A DNA stretch of 64,000 nt, from assembly GCA_026724425.1 (NCBI GenBank), contig JAIUCV010000002.1:4469001-4533000 (forward strand). Reading direction: 5' to 3'. Positions 24,016-35,767 of this stretch are shown piece by piece (positions within the stretch are counted from its first letter, which is position 1; each line of letters opens with the position of its first letter). Both the position numbers and the translations under genes were made by a program. This stretch comes from Erythrophleum ivorense (lineage: Eukaryota; Streptophyta; Magnoliopsida; Fabales; Fabaceae). The notes under the pieces were generated by a model. That model saw nothing but the letters and a program-made list of their open reading frames with translations, made no database searches and was not told the DNA's origin.

Positions 24016-27000
24016 ATGGATGCTTCTTCCTCCTCGCCCAGTCAGGCTGAATTTGATTACTTGTTCAAGCTGCTGCTGATTGGGGATTCTGGGGTTGGAA
24101 AGAGCACGCTGCTCTTGAGCTTCACATCGGATACTTTCGAGGATCTTTCCCCTACTATTGGTGAGTTTTGCTTTCGTATAACCTCGACTCTTGGTTTTCT
24201 GCTTCCTATCTTTCCTTATTGGTTTTGTTGTACTGGACTGAGCATAAAAGCATCACTTGCCTATGCCTGTAGGCTGTTGCCTCTCATTAATTTTCTATAG
24301 AACATGTGGTTGTGTGAACTTATCAATATAGTTTCTTGGAATCTTGGTCTCTATAATTGGACTTGGTTGACCGTAGAAACCACCTCTGCATATTTTGGAA
24401 GTTAACACATATTGCTATATGGCTAATCAGATCAGGCTTCACACACATGACACTATACTAGATCCAATAATGTTTGTCCTCCTATTACAAAACCTGAAAC
24501 CACGATTTAGCAGTGGTGGTTGGACCATTGAATTAAGTAGCACGCAGTTTTATTTTTGTTATAAGCTCTATTTTGTGTATGCCATAGGTGGGGAATGCAT
24601 GCCATTTGGTTGCATTGTTTTCGTCTCAGAGTCATGATAATCCGTTACTTTGATTTGAGAATTCACCAAAAGATATTGATTGTGCATGGTTAAAAAACTA
24701 TTATGGAGACTTTTGTACAAAAATAAAAAACTATGATGTAGTTCACATAATTATATGCTAGACACAGTGTACTTGTCCTCAGTATCAGGCTTTTATTCTT
24801 ATAAGAATTATGCAGGTGTTGATTTCAAGGTCAAGTATGTTACAGTTGGTGGGAAAAAGTTGAAACTTGCAATTTGGGACACAGGTAATGTTCTGTGTTA
24901 ATGATAAGTCCTGTGAAGTGAAAATTTTATTATTTTCTAGTCCTTTTTAGGGTTCCTAATCGTACCCTGTTTCTTGCTTCCATTTTCACTTAAAAATATA
25001 TCATTTAATATGCGTGACTCTTGATATTACTTCAATTTACATATTCACATTGCATATTGAGTGCAGGTATGTGAGAGTGGTGGAGGTCTCACATACTTCT
25101 CTGTTTTAAGCAATAATTTCAATGTATACTGTCCTACACCTGTTGGAACATTAGGAAACTTCTTTTTGAATATTTTGATATTGGTTCATTAGCATATTTT
25201 GATATGACATATATGTGCTAGGTGGTCAAGATTATAAGTATTTGGTGAATAGCAAAGTTGAGAATTTGGCAAGTTCTTCTAAGTTTTTTGGTATATTGAA
25301 AGTTTTCGAAGTATGCATCTTCAGAAAAACATATAGTGAAACCTAAATGCTCCAGTTTATGTTATGCAGAAAATAATACTTTACGGTATTCTCAATTTTT
25401 TTTTTCTTTCTTTGTTGCAAATTTGCATAACTAAAGCATTAGAGCATTTTGGATTGCTCAACCATCTTTGGAATGACTTAGATGCATAGTTTTGTATTTC
25501 TTCCCTGGGCAGCTGGGCAGGAAAGGTTTCGGACACTTACTAGTTCATATTACAGAGGAGCTCAAGGAATAATTATGGGTATGATCCTTGATTTTCTCCA
25601 TCTTGTATCTATATTTCCAGTTACTATTTCTTGAATATGATGTGCACATCTATTCCAAATTGATTGAACTTTGGCAGCTTGTTTCTGTGAATCACATAAT
25701 ATGACAGTGCAGTAGTGCAGCTATTTCTCTTTTATCATTCTGCTGACATGAGATCCTTGCCTTGCCATTTTGTCAAATGGATGTCTTCCTTAATCCCCAT
25801 ATTTTTATGGTGGCATATGACTAAATTTGATGTAATAGAGGAAGCTGAAATTATATTAAAATCATGAACCCTGGATTGTAAGAGTGGGGATATTATAGTG
25901 AAGGTGGGGGGCCATGTGAATAACACTCAGATATAGATGGTACTCGTGTTTGTTTTCTACCTAATGAAATGCTTAATTAGGACTACAAAGAGGAGGATCT
26001 GTCCCATCTGAAGCAGCAAACAAAATGGGACAGGGAAACTCACAAAATGGGGATTGGACCAAATTTTTTACAAGCTAGGGCGCAAATATCTATACTGTTG
26101 ATAAGACAATGAGCATGCCTACATGACTAGCATTATGGAAGATAAAATTAGCTGAAGTTGCTCTGCATTCGTCCATGATCAATGAGCCTCACTTCACATG
26201 TGTTAATAAACTAAGCATACTGGCCATAATACCTTCCTGGTAGGCCCCTTCAAGTTGGAAATGAGGAAAATTTGAGGACTGACAATTGGGAATTGCCTGG
26301 AGAGCAGCTTTTGCTTATGCTTAAATTTCGTAAGTTAGATACAATTGCAATTTGAGTAGCGGACACATTCTTAATGCCATTATGATAGATAGAGTTAGCA
26401 TCTAGTTGCACAGTTTTCTCTGTATTTATTTATTTGTTTGTTTTTGGTCTCTTCCTTTTAAATCATCAATTTGTATTATCTCTGCACTACAATGAATAGT
26501 GTATTGATTCTTAGACCATAAATTTGGCTAAAATAGGATAGCAGTGACCTGTTTCTATTCTAAGAGAAATAAGATTGTTACTGGTTTTTTTTTTCAAATA
26601 AAGCTGTAGCAGTTGTATTTATGCTACATTATCTACTATAGACTTTTTTTATTAAGTCTGCAATACGATGCAGTATATGATGTAACACGGCGGGAAACCT
26701 TTACAAATCTATCTGATATATGGGCTAAAGAGATTGACTTATACTCAACAAATCAAGATTGTATCAAGATGCTTGTAGGCAACAAAGTTGATAAGGTATG
26801 CCTTTAAAGAATTTGTATTTGTATATTCATTCATTAGCAAGTTGTGAGGGTTCCAGTGGAATTTTTGGGAAATGCTACTCTTGTGAGCTGATAAATTTAT
26901 GATCTAAGAATGTGCATCCAAATCATCTTATTTTTCAGGAAAATGAAAGGGTTGTCAGCAAAAAAGAAGGGATAGACTTTGCCAGGGAATATGGATGCCT

Positions 27001-27670
27001 TTTTATTGAATGCAGTGCAAAAACTCGAGTCAATGTTGAGCAGTGTTTTGAGGAGCTTGTATTAAAGGTATGCATGCACACATGCAACTCTCAAGTCCCT
27101 CCCCTCCGCTCTAAGATGAACAAGTGCACAATCTCACTGCTAATGTAACAGTGAAATGCATTAGGAAGTCACAAAAAGTGGCAAAAGGGAACACCCCCCC
27201 CCCCCTTTTTTTTTCTCTCTTCCAAGAAGAGTCTTCGCAGCATAATAACAAGCCCAAATTTAAGAGTTTCAAGCAATGGTGGGGCAAAATTTTACCTGGT
27301 GCAGCAATAGGACTCAAAGTTGTCCCAGCTCTAAGCTGTTTTGCCCTTTATATTCTTCCTGAATAGTTTGCTGCTGTTTGACTATTGCTATACTTAATCT
27401 AATCAACTTGCAAGTTATGCCTTTTACAATTTTCGGCAAAAGATCTTGGGCGTAGTTTTATACCATCCCACTTACTTTTCTTTATTTACAAAGTACATTA
27501 CAAGCCTCTATTATTGGAATGACGATTCTAATATGGGTTCCACGGCTGATCTGCAGATTTTGGAAACGCCAAGCCTCTTGGCTGAGGGCTCATCTGGCGT
27601 GAAAAAGAACATCTTCAAGCAGAAACCTCCACAATCTGATGCATCAAAGGGTGGTTGTTGTTCATGGTGA
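24016..27670 (+). CDS. RABC1: RABC1 / Rab18-type small GTPase
   Basis: Membrane-traffic GTPase of the plant RABC (Rab18) subfamily; Rab18-type proteins act at ER and lipid-droplet membranes. Six exons give 214 aa: 24016-24160, 24816-24884, 25513-25578, 26674-26795, 26939-27067 and 27557-27670, all GT-AG and in frame. Motifs seen: P-loop GDSGVGKS (residues 23-30), switch I SPTIGVDFK (45-53), WDTAGQE (69-75), NKVD (130-133) and ECSAK (158-162). The C-terminus KGGCCSW supplies two cysteines for geranylgeranylation. The Gln of WDTAGQE and other catalytic residues are intact. The length is normal for Rab proteins. Upstream sequence at 23880-24015 is a plausible 5' UTR. Confidence 0.95.
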
Positions 27671-28817
27671 TTGTAATATTTATCTAGGGGTTTCAACTTT
27701 GCACCTTTCAGTCTGATCTGGAATGCTAGTGTAATCAAATTCAATGGAGCCTGTATATCAAGGTTAAATGATAAAAGTTGTTAAGAATTTGTCTACCTTG
27801 AGAAGATTTCCATTTTATTGGGTGAGTAAATATTCAATCAGGAATGCGTACCGCCCTCGCGTTCTTCTGCGGAAAGCCATATGTGTATATCCAAGCTTTG
27901 TTATTTTTAACATAGACTATCACTGTGCCAGTTTTTCTGAAGTCATGGTTTACAATATTTAGTATGTACTAACTCAACTGCTTTTAAGAGTTGAGTTGAT
28001 GATGCTAAGCTCTTATTATAAATCCAAGAGCAAAAAGAGGGCGGATTGAGTAAGAAGTAGCATCATTTTTCTTTTATATTCTTCTTTCCGTTCGACATAC
28101 CAAACAGGTTTTAATATGATAAGAATGAAGTATGATATTTTTATAGATGGAAAATGTCTTTCATATTTTTACTTTTAAAAAATAATAAAAATAGATATTA
28201 TTAAATAATAATTATAAAAACATAATAAATATCATATGTCATTTTAGAAAAAGATGCTTTTCACTTGCACACAACCAAACGGGGTATGCCATGTCACAAT
28301 CATGATTATGTTTCAGTTGTTTCAGCGAAAAGCCATACCCGTATCTTAGACACTCAAGTGAAATAGGCATGCTAAATGAAGATCACTGTTTGTAAGTTGG
28401 TAGTGTGTCTTAAAAATATATGTTGCATCATCCACTTTATGCACTGTTATAACTCCAGATGTATTATTTTATACCAAATATGTGATGCCATTATGGTTGA
28501 GTTGGCGAGTCACTCAATCAGCTCTCCCTACTTCAGTTACAGAGCATACATACATGCATGACTTAGTCCCAGAGGGAGAGTAGCACGGGTTTTAGGGTGT
28601 TTCGAGGTAACTTAGATTCTGTATTTCGTGCCTAAGTGTACAAAATAAATTAAAAAAAAAAAGACAGAGAAGATGAGAAATTCACTCACTTTTCTCTTTA
28701 CCTATTTATCTTTCTCTTATTAGATCTAGTTCAGTTTCCAGGAAGGGAGGGTTGGGCTATTGCCAGGTGGTTCCTTGACGGTTATATACTAGGATTATCT
28801 TCCGTAAGAGCCACAGT
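27671..28817. other. RABC1 3' flank and spacer
   Basis: Contains the presumed 3' UTR of RABC1, then non-coding DNA up to the tRNA gene. No open frame of note. Confidence 0.5.
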
Positions 28818-28889
28818 GGTTCTATGGTGTAGTGGTTAGCACTCTGGACTTTGAATCCAGCGACCTGGGTTCGACTCCCGGTAGGACCT
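28818..28889 (+). tRNA. tRNA-Gln (anticodon TTG)
   Basis: A complete 72-nt cloverleaf. The acceptor stem GGTTCTA pairs with TAGGACC (one G-T pair), with discriminator T at 28889. The anticodon stem CTGGA/TCCAG encloses loop CTTTGAA with anticodon TTG at 28851-28853. The TTCGACT loop and box B-like GGTTCGACTCC are intact. CCA is not encoded, and a TTTT tract follows at once as the RNA polymerase III terminator. No intron. Confidence 0.97.
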
Positions 28890-28892
28890 TTT

Positions 28893-29592
28893 CCTGTTGC
28901 TTTTTTAGCGTGTGCATTCCTTGGTTCATACTTCACAAGGACATTTTCGTAAAAGGGATCAACCTCAATTCCAAGCTTATTTAATTTAAGCCTTCACAAG
29001 TTTATTAGGTACTTAACCACTGGGGTCCATAGAGACTGTGACATGATGTATCTTTCAGTTTCATTCTTTCAGCTGAGAATAAAATAATAACTTTACTTTC
29101 TGCTGAAACAATAAAGAGGCTACGCAAGGAGAAAAAGAAACCTAACATTAGTTTTTTGGTCAAAAGAAAACCAACATAAGAGGAACCAATGACTCCCATA
29201 AAAAAGTACTACCCTAAGAAAATGTTCTTTAGTCCAAAAATAGATCCCCCACATACATGTAAGAAAATGAGCCCAAAGAAGCAGGCCTAGGCCCACTCGA
29301 AAGCTATGTAATCTTTGGAAAAGCAGTTGAAAAAAAGGGTACGAATATATGATAAGCGCCAGCGCAAGGGGCAGTTAAAATAGTGCTTCCTCCCGCGAAA
29401 AAGCGGTTTCCGTGAATTAGAAAATTGGTCTCTAAGAACTGGAAAGGCAAAGGCAAGCGAGTATCGTGGGCCTCAATCCTCTTTCTTCTTCCTCTACCTT
29501 TCTCGCTCACTCACTTTCTTCACATCCTCTTCTCTCCTGTGAACTTCCTCTCTTCTCGCGTTCCAAGCTCTCTCACTGCTCGGTTGTCTACT
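28893..29592. other. Spacer and DnaJ 5' UTR/promoter region
   Basis: Non-coding DNA. CT-rich sequence at 29470-29590 directly before the DnaJ ATG looks like a plant 5' UTR. Confidence 0.45.
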
Positions 29593-32500
29593 ATGGTGAA
29601 GGAAACAGAGTATTATGATATTCTTGGGGTTAGTCCCTCTGCTTCCGAGGAGGAGATTCGCAAGGCTTATTACCAGAAGGTTTGGATCTGATCTTAACAC
29701 CATTGCTTTGATTTTTCTTGATATGTTCTTTTCCGTCGTGTAATTTTTCTAAAATTTGTCTAGTTTATTTATTTATGAGCCGCACTCCTCTGTGGTTATT
29801 TCTTCTGGATGTGATTTAGATTTTCCAGAATCTCTTATCTCATGAAATTCTGCTACTGCTGCAGGCAATGCGAGTTCATCCAGATAAAAATCCAAATGAT
29901 CCTCAGGCTGCTGAGAAGTTCCAGGTAAGTCTGCTCTATCAAGTTCCGATTAGTCGGTTTCAGCCTTTTTTTCATCTGCCACAGGTAACAGACGGGAGAT
30001 TGGAGGAAGGGAAACTTTTTATATAGTACTGTAGGATGAGTAGAAGTTAGCTTTAGAAGTTACTTGGTTGAGGAAAGTGATGTTTAGTTTCCCCATAGAC
30101 TAGTGCACATTTTAAAAATTGATGAGTTATATGGGACGGGGAGGACACATTCAGTTGAAAGGGTTACTTATTGTAGATGTATCTTTTCTGGCGTTGTCAG
30201 GTTCTGGGTGAAGCTTATCAAGTTTTAAGCAATCCATTACAAAGAAATGCATACAATCAAAACGGAAAGCACTCCGTGTCTAGGTAAAGATGATGCTCAA
30301 ACCAATTTAAGCTTATTTTCTAACCTTGCGTTTATGAATTTGATAATAATTAGGTATACTAGCTGCTGAAGTTACAGGGATAAATTAGATTGAAAACTTT
30401 GGTCCTTGTCTTATTGGTTGAAGATGGATAATTTGAGCTCTCATTTTACTGTGCATCGAGTTAGACATGACCAACATTATATTTTTTCAAGTGTGAAGCT
30501 TGGCACATCAAGCAGCTCTCCATCTATGTACCTGTGTTTGCACCAATAATACTAAAGATTTTCGGACCTAATTTTTGTATTGCAACTACATTATCTCTGC
30601 AAGTAGAGATGTAAATGCAAAAGTTGTTTTGATGAATAATAGCATGTTATCAAGTCTCCTAGAGTGCTGGTCGATGCAGAACAGAGAAGCATCTTAGTCA
30701 CAATTAGGAAGATAAAATTGCATTTATACTTGTTGCAAACCCATCTGTAGGCCGCTTGACTAAAAAGTAGTTATCATAATAATACCCCAGTAATAAACGT
30801 AGCAACCTATTAAAATTCTAAAGGGCAAAAACAGCAGTAAATCAGTGAAAATTAGAATATCATCGACATAGACACTCTTTTATTATTCTAAATCAGTATT
30901 ATTTCTGAAGATTATTTTCTTAAAAGATTAATGGGTTTCAATGCAGAGAAACTATGCTTGACCCCATGGCAGTCTTTGCTCTGCTCTTTGGAAGCGAATT
31001 ATTTGAGGACTATATAGGGCATCTATCTGTGGCATCGATGGCTTCTTCTGAACTAGCCGATGAAAGTGAGGATCCTGATAAACTACATGAAAAATTGAAG
31101 GCGAGTATGTTTTGGAATTCAGTTTATATCATTGTATATTATGACTTTGAATCTGTCGATGAATTCTTGCCAAAAGAAGAACTCATACATAATGGAGATA
31201 AGTTTGGATTTAATCATATGTCGAATGTTCTTTCTTTAGGTTTCTCGTACACAGCACATAAGTAGCACTGTTGCAGTTCCACACTCTCATTTACTTTGAA
31301 GAAAATTCGTCTGGGTAATTTGTCTGCTAGAAGCTGGCCATTCTTGTTTTCTTTGACATTCATAAAAATTTCATTTTAAACGCTGCATGCTAATTTTAAT
31401 ATACTATAAATTTGTTTCCCTGAAACATTTCAAATGACAATAACTTAGCAGATGCTTATAGAATTAGTTAACATCTTGTGTATTCCATAAGACAATTATA
31501 TGTCGATAAGATGGCATTTAACGTTAAATATGACTTGTTGTGTATCTGGAAATGAGTGAACAAAAGTTATCCTCATTTATCTCATGTTTGATTTGCTTCC
31601 ATTTTATGTAGGTTGTCCAAAAAGAAAGGGAAGAAAAACTAGCAAGATTCTTGAAAGATTTTCTTGGTCAACATGTCCGTGGTGACAAAAAGGGATTTTT
31701 CCAGCGTGCAGAATCTGAAGCGAGACGGCTCTCTAATGCAGGTTAATCAAAGTTCCAATTCCAACTGCCTATTGTCCTTTCAACCAAACACATTCAAATG
31801 CTCATCATGACATGCTGTGGCTCAATGTATGCTACCTAAAAGAAACATGGCACGTGGAATTTCATTGCTTGAATATCTTTTACTCTGCTGCTTGAAGTTT
31901 TATACGAGTTGTTTCTGACCTCATGCAATTAAAATTAAATGCTATCTTCAGTCTTCCCAACCTGCCCTTTAGACCGTTAATATGTCAAGATTGCACAGTA
32001 ACGACTAAATTGGGAAACGTGGTTTGTAGCATGTGTCATTGCATGCACACTAAATGCTGTTACCAAATTGTTGCCATTGTTTAAATGCAGCTTTTGGAGT
32101 CGATTTGTTACATACCATCAGCTATATATATTTAAGACAGGCAGCACAAGAATTAGGGAAAAAGGCTATTTACCTTGGCATGCCATTTCTGGCAGAATGG
32201 GTTCGAAACAAAGGACATTTCTGGAAATCACAGTTCACGGCTGCTAAAGGTATGCTGACAAGCAATTCGTTAGCAATCTCGTTCCTTCCCTTTATTGTCA
32301 GTTGTTTCTTGTTGGAAGTTATTTCTAGTTCCAAATTCTCATTGATATCTAATTCTACTGAGCACACAAAATTTAGGTGCTTTTCAGTTGCTACAGCTTC
32401 AAGAAGATGTCCGCAAACAATTTAAAATGGATGGTAGTGGCCCTGAAATTGATGTTGAATCTCATATTCGCCTTAATAAAGAAACGCTGATGAATTCCTT

Positions 32501-33562
32501 GTGGAAATTAAATGTTGTCGACATAGAAGTAACCCTTGTACATGTGTGTCAAATGGTGAGTTCTTAATTCAAAATATATAGAAGTTGAAGTCGCCTCCCT
32601 CACACACGAGGGAAAGCTTTTTTCCAATTTAAAAAATTTTTTTATTACTTTATTTTCCCATGTTCACTTGAGAATTTGGTAGTTTTATCACCAGCTAGGA
32701 CACCTAAGTGAAAGTAATGGCAGTGAGATTCTTAACAAGATTTTAATTATTTGTGCAGGTCCTTAGGGAAAACAACGTCAAGAAAGAAGAACTTAAAGCT
32801 CGGGCTAGCGCTCTCAAAATTCTTGGGAAGATATTTCAGGTGCACAATTTAAGAAATACTCTTGCTTTTTTTTTTCTCTAGAAATACGGGCTGTAAATTA
32901 CATTCTCTACATCTGCTCTAGTTACTTCCCGCAACAGTACAATGAATTTATAATTTTGACTATCTGTCAATCAACAGATTTTTGTCATTTTTTGTCTGTC
33001 CATGCAAGATAGGTTCTAGATTATTTATATCTATCCGTAGAATGAAGTCTTTTATGTACTTTGTACTCTAAGACTATAATTGCGGTTTTCATCTAAAATT
33101 ACTTTATATTTTAATATGAAGTCGATCTCCTGTTCCTTGATACATTAAAGCAAGTTATCATCTCATTTCAGTGATGAGCAACTACATTTTCGTCTACTAA
33201 CTGATAATCTGATGGTTCCTTCTTCTGGAAAAGAATTCAAAAGGAGGAGCAGCATCAAAGAAGAAAATTTCTGCTGATTCTGATGATGAAGGAAGTAGTT
33301 CTGATTCTTCTGAGGATGAATCACCAAGAGCACTTCCCTATCGAACCCCTTTTTTCACTCAGGCATGTTACGGAGCACTTTCCTTTTTGTATACCCTTTG
33401 GCCTTTTATTATCCGCAGTTTATGCCTTCTTGCATAGAAACTCTGATTACGCAAATGTACATATTCATTTTCCCTCTGCAGGGTATAGGTAGGCTCTTCA
33501 AATGCCTCTGTAATCCAGCATTTGATGTGGATGATGAAGAGATAGTTTACAGAAGCAAATGA
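29593..33562 (+). CDS. ATJ10: J-domain co-chaperone, DnaJ 10 type (DnaJ-X)
   Basis: An Hsp70 co-chaperone. Ten exons join to 380 aa: 29593-29679, 29865-29924, 30201-30283, 30947-31100, 31612-31741, 32091-32249, 32377-32555, 32759-32839, 33234-33362 and 33482-33562 (TGA). The J domain occupies about residues 5-70, with YYDILGV, HPDKNPNDP (HPD at 34-36) and YQVLSNP. It is followed by LFGSELFEDYIG and a DnaJ-X region with KEREEKLARFL and an alpha-helical C-terminal part. An acidic Ser-rich linker (SDDEGSSSDSSEDE) precedes the conserved end GRLFKCLCNPAFDVDDEEIV. Two introns, after exons 4 and 9, must use GC donors to stay in frame. There is no Gly/Phe-rich or zinc-finger domain, so it is a class C J-protein. 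Confidence 0.93.
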
Positions 33563-35767
33563 TGCATAATAAATGTTGACGCTGAGGATCATGAAACATG
33601 AAAATCAGCCCTTGTTCAACATTTTGCTTGTGGGATGATAACTATAGTAAAAGGGCATATCTGTTTGCCCTTGTTGAATGCGGAGTTTCAGAGCAACTAC
33701 GGGGTAGGCCATACATAATTTGTTACCGGTGTAATTGTTTAAGAACGCATCTCTATCATCATGTTACATGTGCCACAACTCTTGGTCAAGAGTCCGACTG
33801 TCAATTCCACTGCTCTTCTTCTTCTTTTGATTTTTTACAAAATTGGAATCTCATAGTAACTTTGGAATCAATTTGGAATGCTCTGAAACTATCCTGTACA
33901 AGTGTCTCCGCCCAACTTAATATTTCAATTATGCTGCAAATTGATGACCCTATAAGAAACATAAAAGTCGCATGAACTATATAATATAATTACCAGTTTC
34001 ATTCCGCTTATTGCTGTGTTTTGGTAAAATCCAATGAACGTATAAATAAATGAATTATGGGTTTATTAAATCTGTGGCACTAAGAGGATGTATTTGAATG
34101 AGGTTACTGTAGGGGATGTTGTGCCCTTAAATAAGGCGTAGATGTTTTTTCCTCATTTTTTTTAAATTTTATTTTTTTTCTTTCAACACTTTAAATTCCC
34201 TGTATAGCATAGGCATGGTACAGCATGAGATCTAAAGTGCTCAAAGAATACTTGAGGTTAATATGTTGTATGGTGTATACTACACACAAATCAAAATATG
34301 TTGCATTACGGTAAGAATGATGCCCCTAACAAGTATAATGCAGCTATCAGACATCTTCATTTTATTATTACTTATATGAATATAAGCCTATCACTATTGC
34401 CAAAAATAGAGAATTAACTGGTGCGTTTAGGAAAAAAAATTAAATAATAATAATAATAACAACTAGTGCAAATATTTTGAACCAAGAAGCTTCAACAAAA
34501 GAACGATCGAGAGTACACGGTACAACTAGAACAATCGAGACCCTCCAATCCAAATTCTCTTACTTCTATTTTCTGTCAGGTTGATGTATTTATAGTATAT
34601 GGCCCTGAGCTCTTAGTTTCTTGGATCTCAAACGAATTTGAAAAGTAGAATAGTAATTTTAAAAATGTAAATATAAGATAGAAGTTAAAATGTATTTGGA
34701 AGAGTGAGAGGTTATTTAATTTAAATATAAAATATAAATTTGATCCTTATTCAAAATTTAATTAAAAATATTAACATGCTTTATAGTACGTGCCAAGCAA
34801 CTAGCATGAGGACAAGGGCTATCCCATAATGCTTAGTAAAGGGATCATAATTCAGCAAGATTTGGAGAATCTCATATTTGAGGATTGTCTAGAAAGTGAA
34901 GGGGGGAAGAAAAAAAAAAAGAAACATGATGATCCTAACTCGGGTCGTCGACTCGTGGTATATTGAGATTCGCCATGTCAAATTTTTATCCACTAACAAA
35001 CGTAAGCAGTCATGTTCTATTTTTTAACCATCCAACCTCGGATCTCCCCACCATATATCCAGAAGAATACAATCCAAACACATCATGCTGTGTACAGCAA
35101 GAAAAAGTGTTCGAAAATAAAATACTGTCCCAATATTTTTTTGCTGTGCACCTCTACGCGGTAGAAGACAGATTTGTCACAATCACTTTGGTTTCATTAT
35201 ATATTTTAGCTTAGAAGAATAACTGCAGAATTACAAATTGTTCCTTATTAAATAGATAAATCTTATTCCTCTTTACCATTTTGATTCTCTCAATCTTGTA
35301 CAACCAGAAAAAAGCGATTCCGTGACGCCAAAAGACAATTTTACTCTTATTCTATTTCAAGAACTGCATTGGTCATTCAAAGCATCCTCTTAAAAAGTGA
35401 AAAAAAATTTCCTTTACCATTAGGTACGTAGACAGAAAATTATCGTACGCACACCCTCCAGTTAAAGTAAAACAACACAGGCTTAAACACCGTCGCCCTT
35501 AAATATATAACCAACTTGGAACAACCCACTTTTTGCATCCAAAAATGTCAGACGCTTCACATTATATTTTGGAGATTAAAACAACACGGATACAAGTTCA
35601 AGCTGTTCTACATAATCTGCAGGTTCCAACAACAAACGGTTGCTGATTTGCAGCCAAAGTCTCTTATAAAGTTCAACACAAACCTATCTACAGAGAGGGG
35701 AACATTCACTTCTCTGAGCCCTTGAAAGGTACTTCCTTGAATGTCCAGTTATAACTCCCAGCTCTGC
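33563..35767. other. Convergent intergenic region
   Basis: Lies between the 3' ends of DnaJ and SKP2A and should hold both 3' UTRs and terminators. Frames at 33598-33975, 34963-35214 and 35516-35725 have no recognisable domain. Confidence 0.5.

Noticed and set aside
27124..27366. Frame inside RABC1 intron 5
   Set aside because: It lies between two well-defined exons, contains a C/T homopolymer run, and has no known domain.
28090..28285. Possible MITE between CCAAACAGG and CCAAACGGGG
   Set aside because: The two CCAAAC motifs point the same way and no inverted ends or target duplication could be aligned.
32054..32425. Continuous 123-codon frame in the DnaJ region
   Set aside because: It is exon 6 read through the intron into exon 7 in a shifted frame. 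The spliced model restores family sequence.
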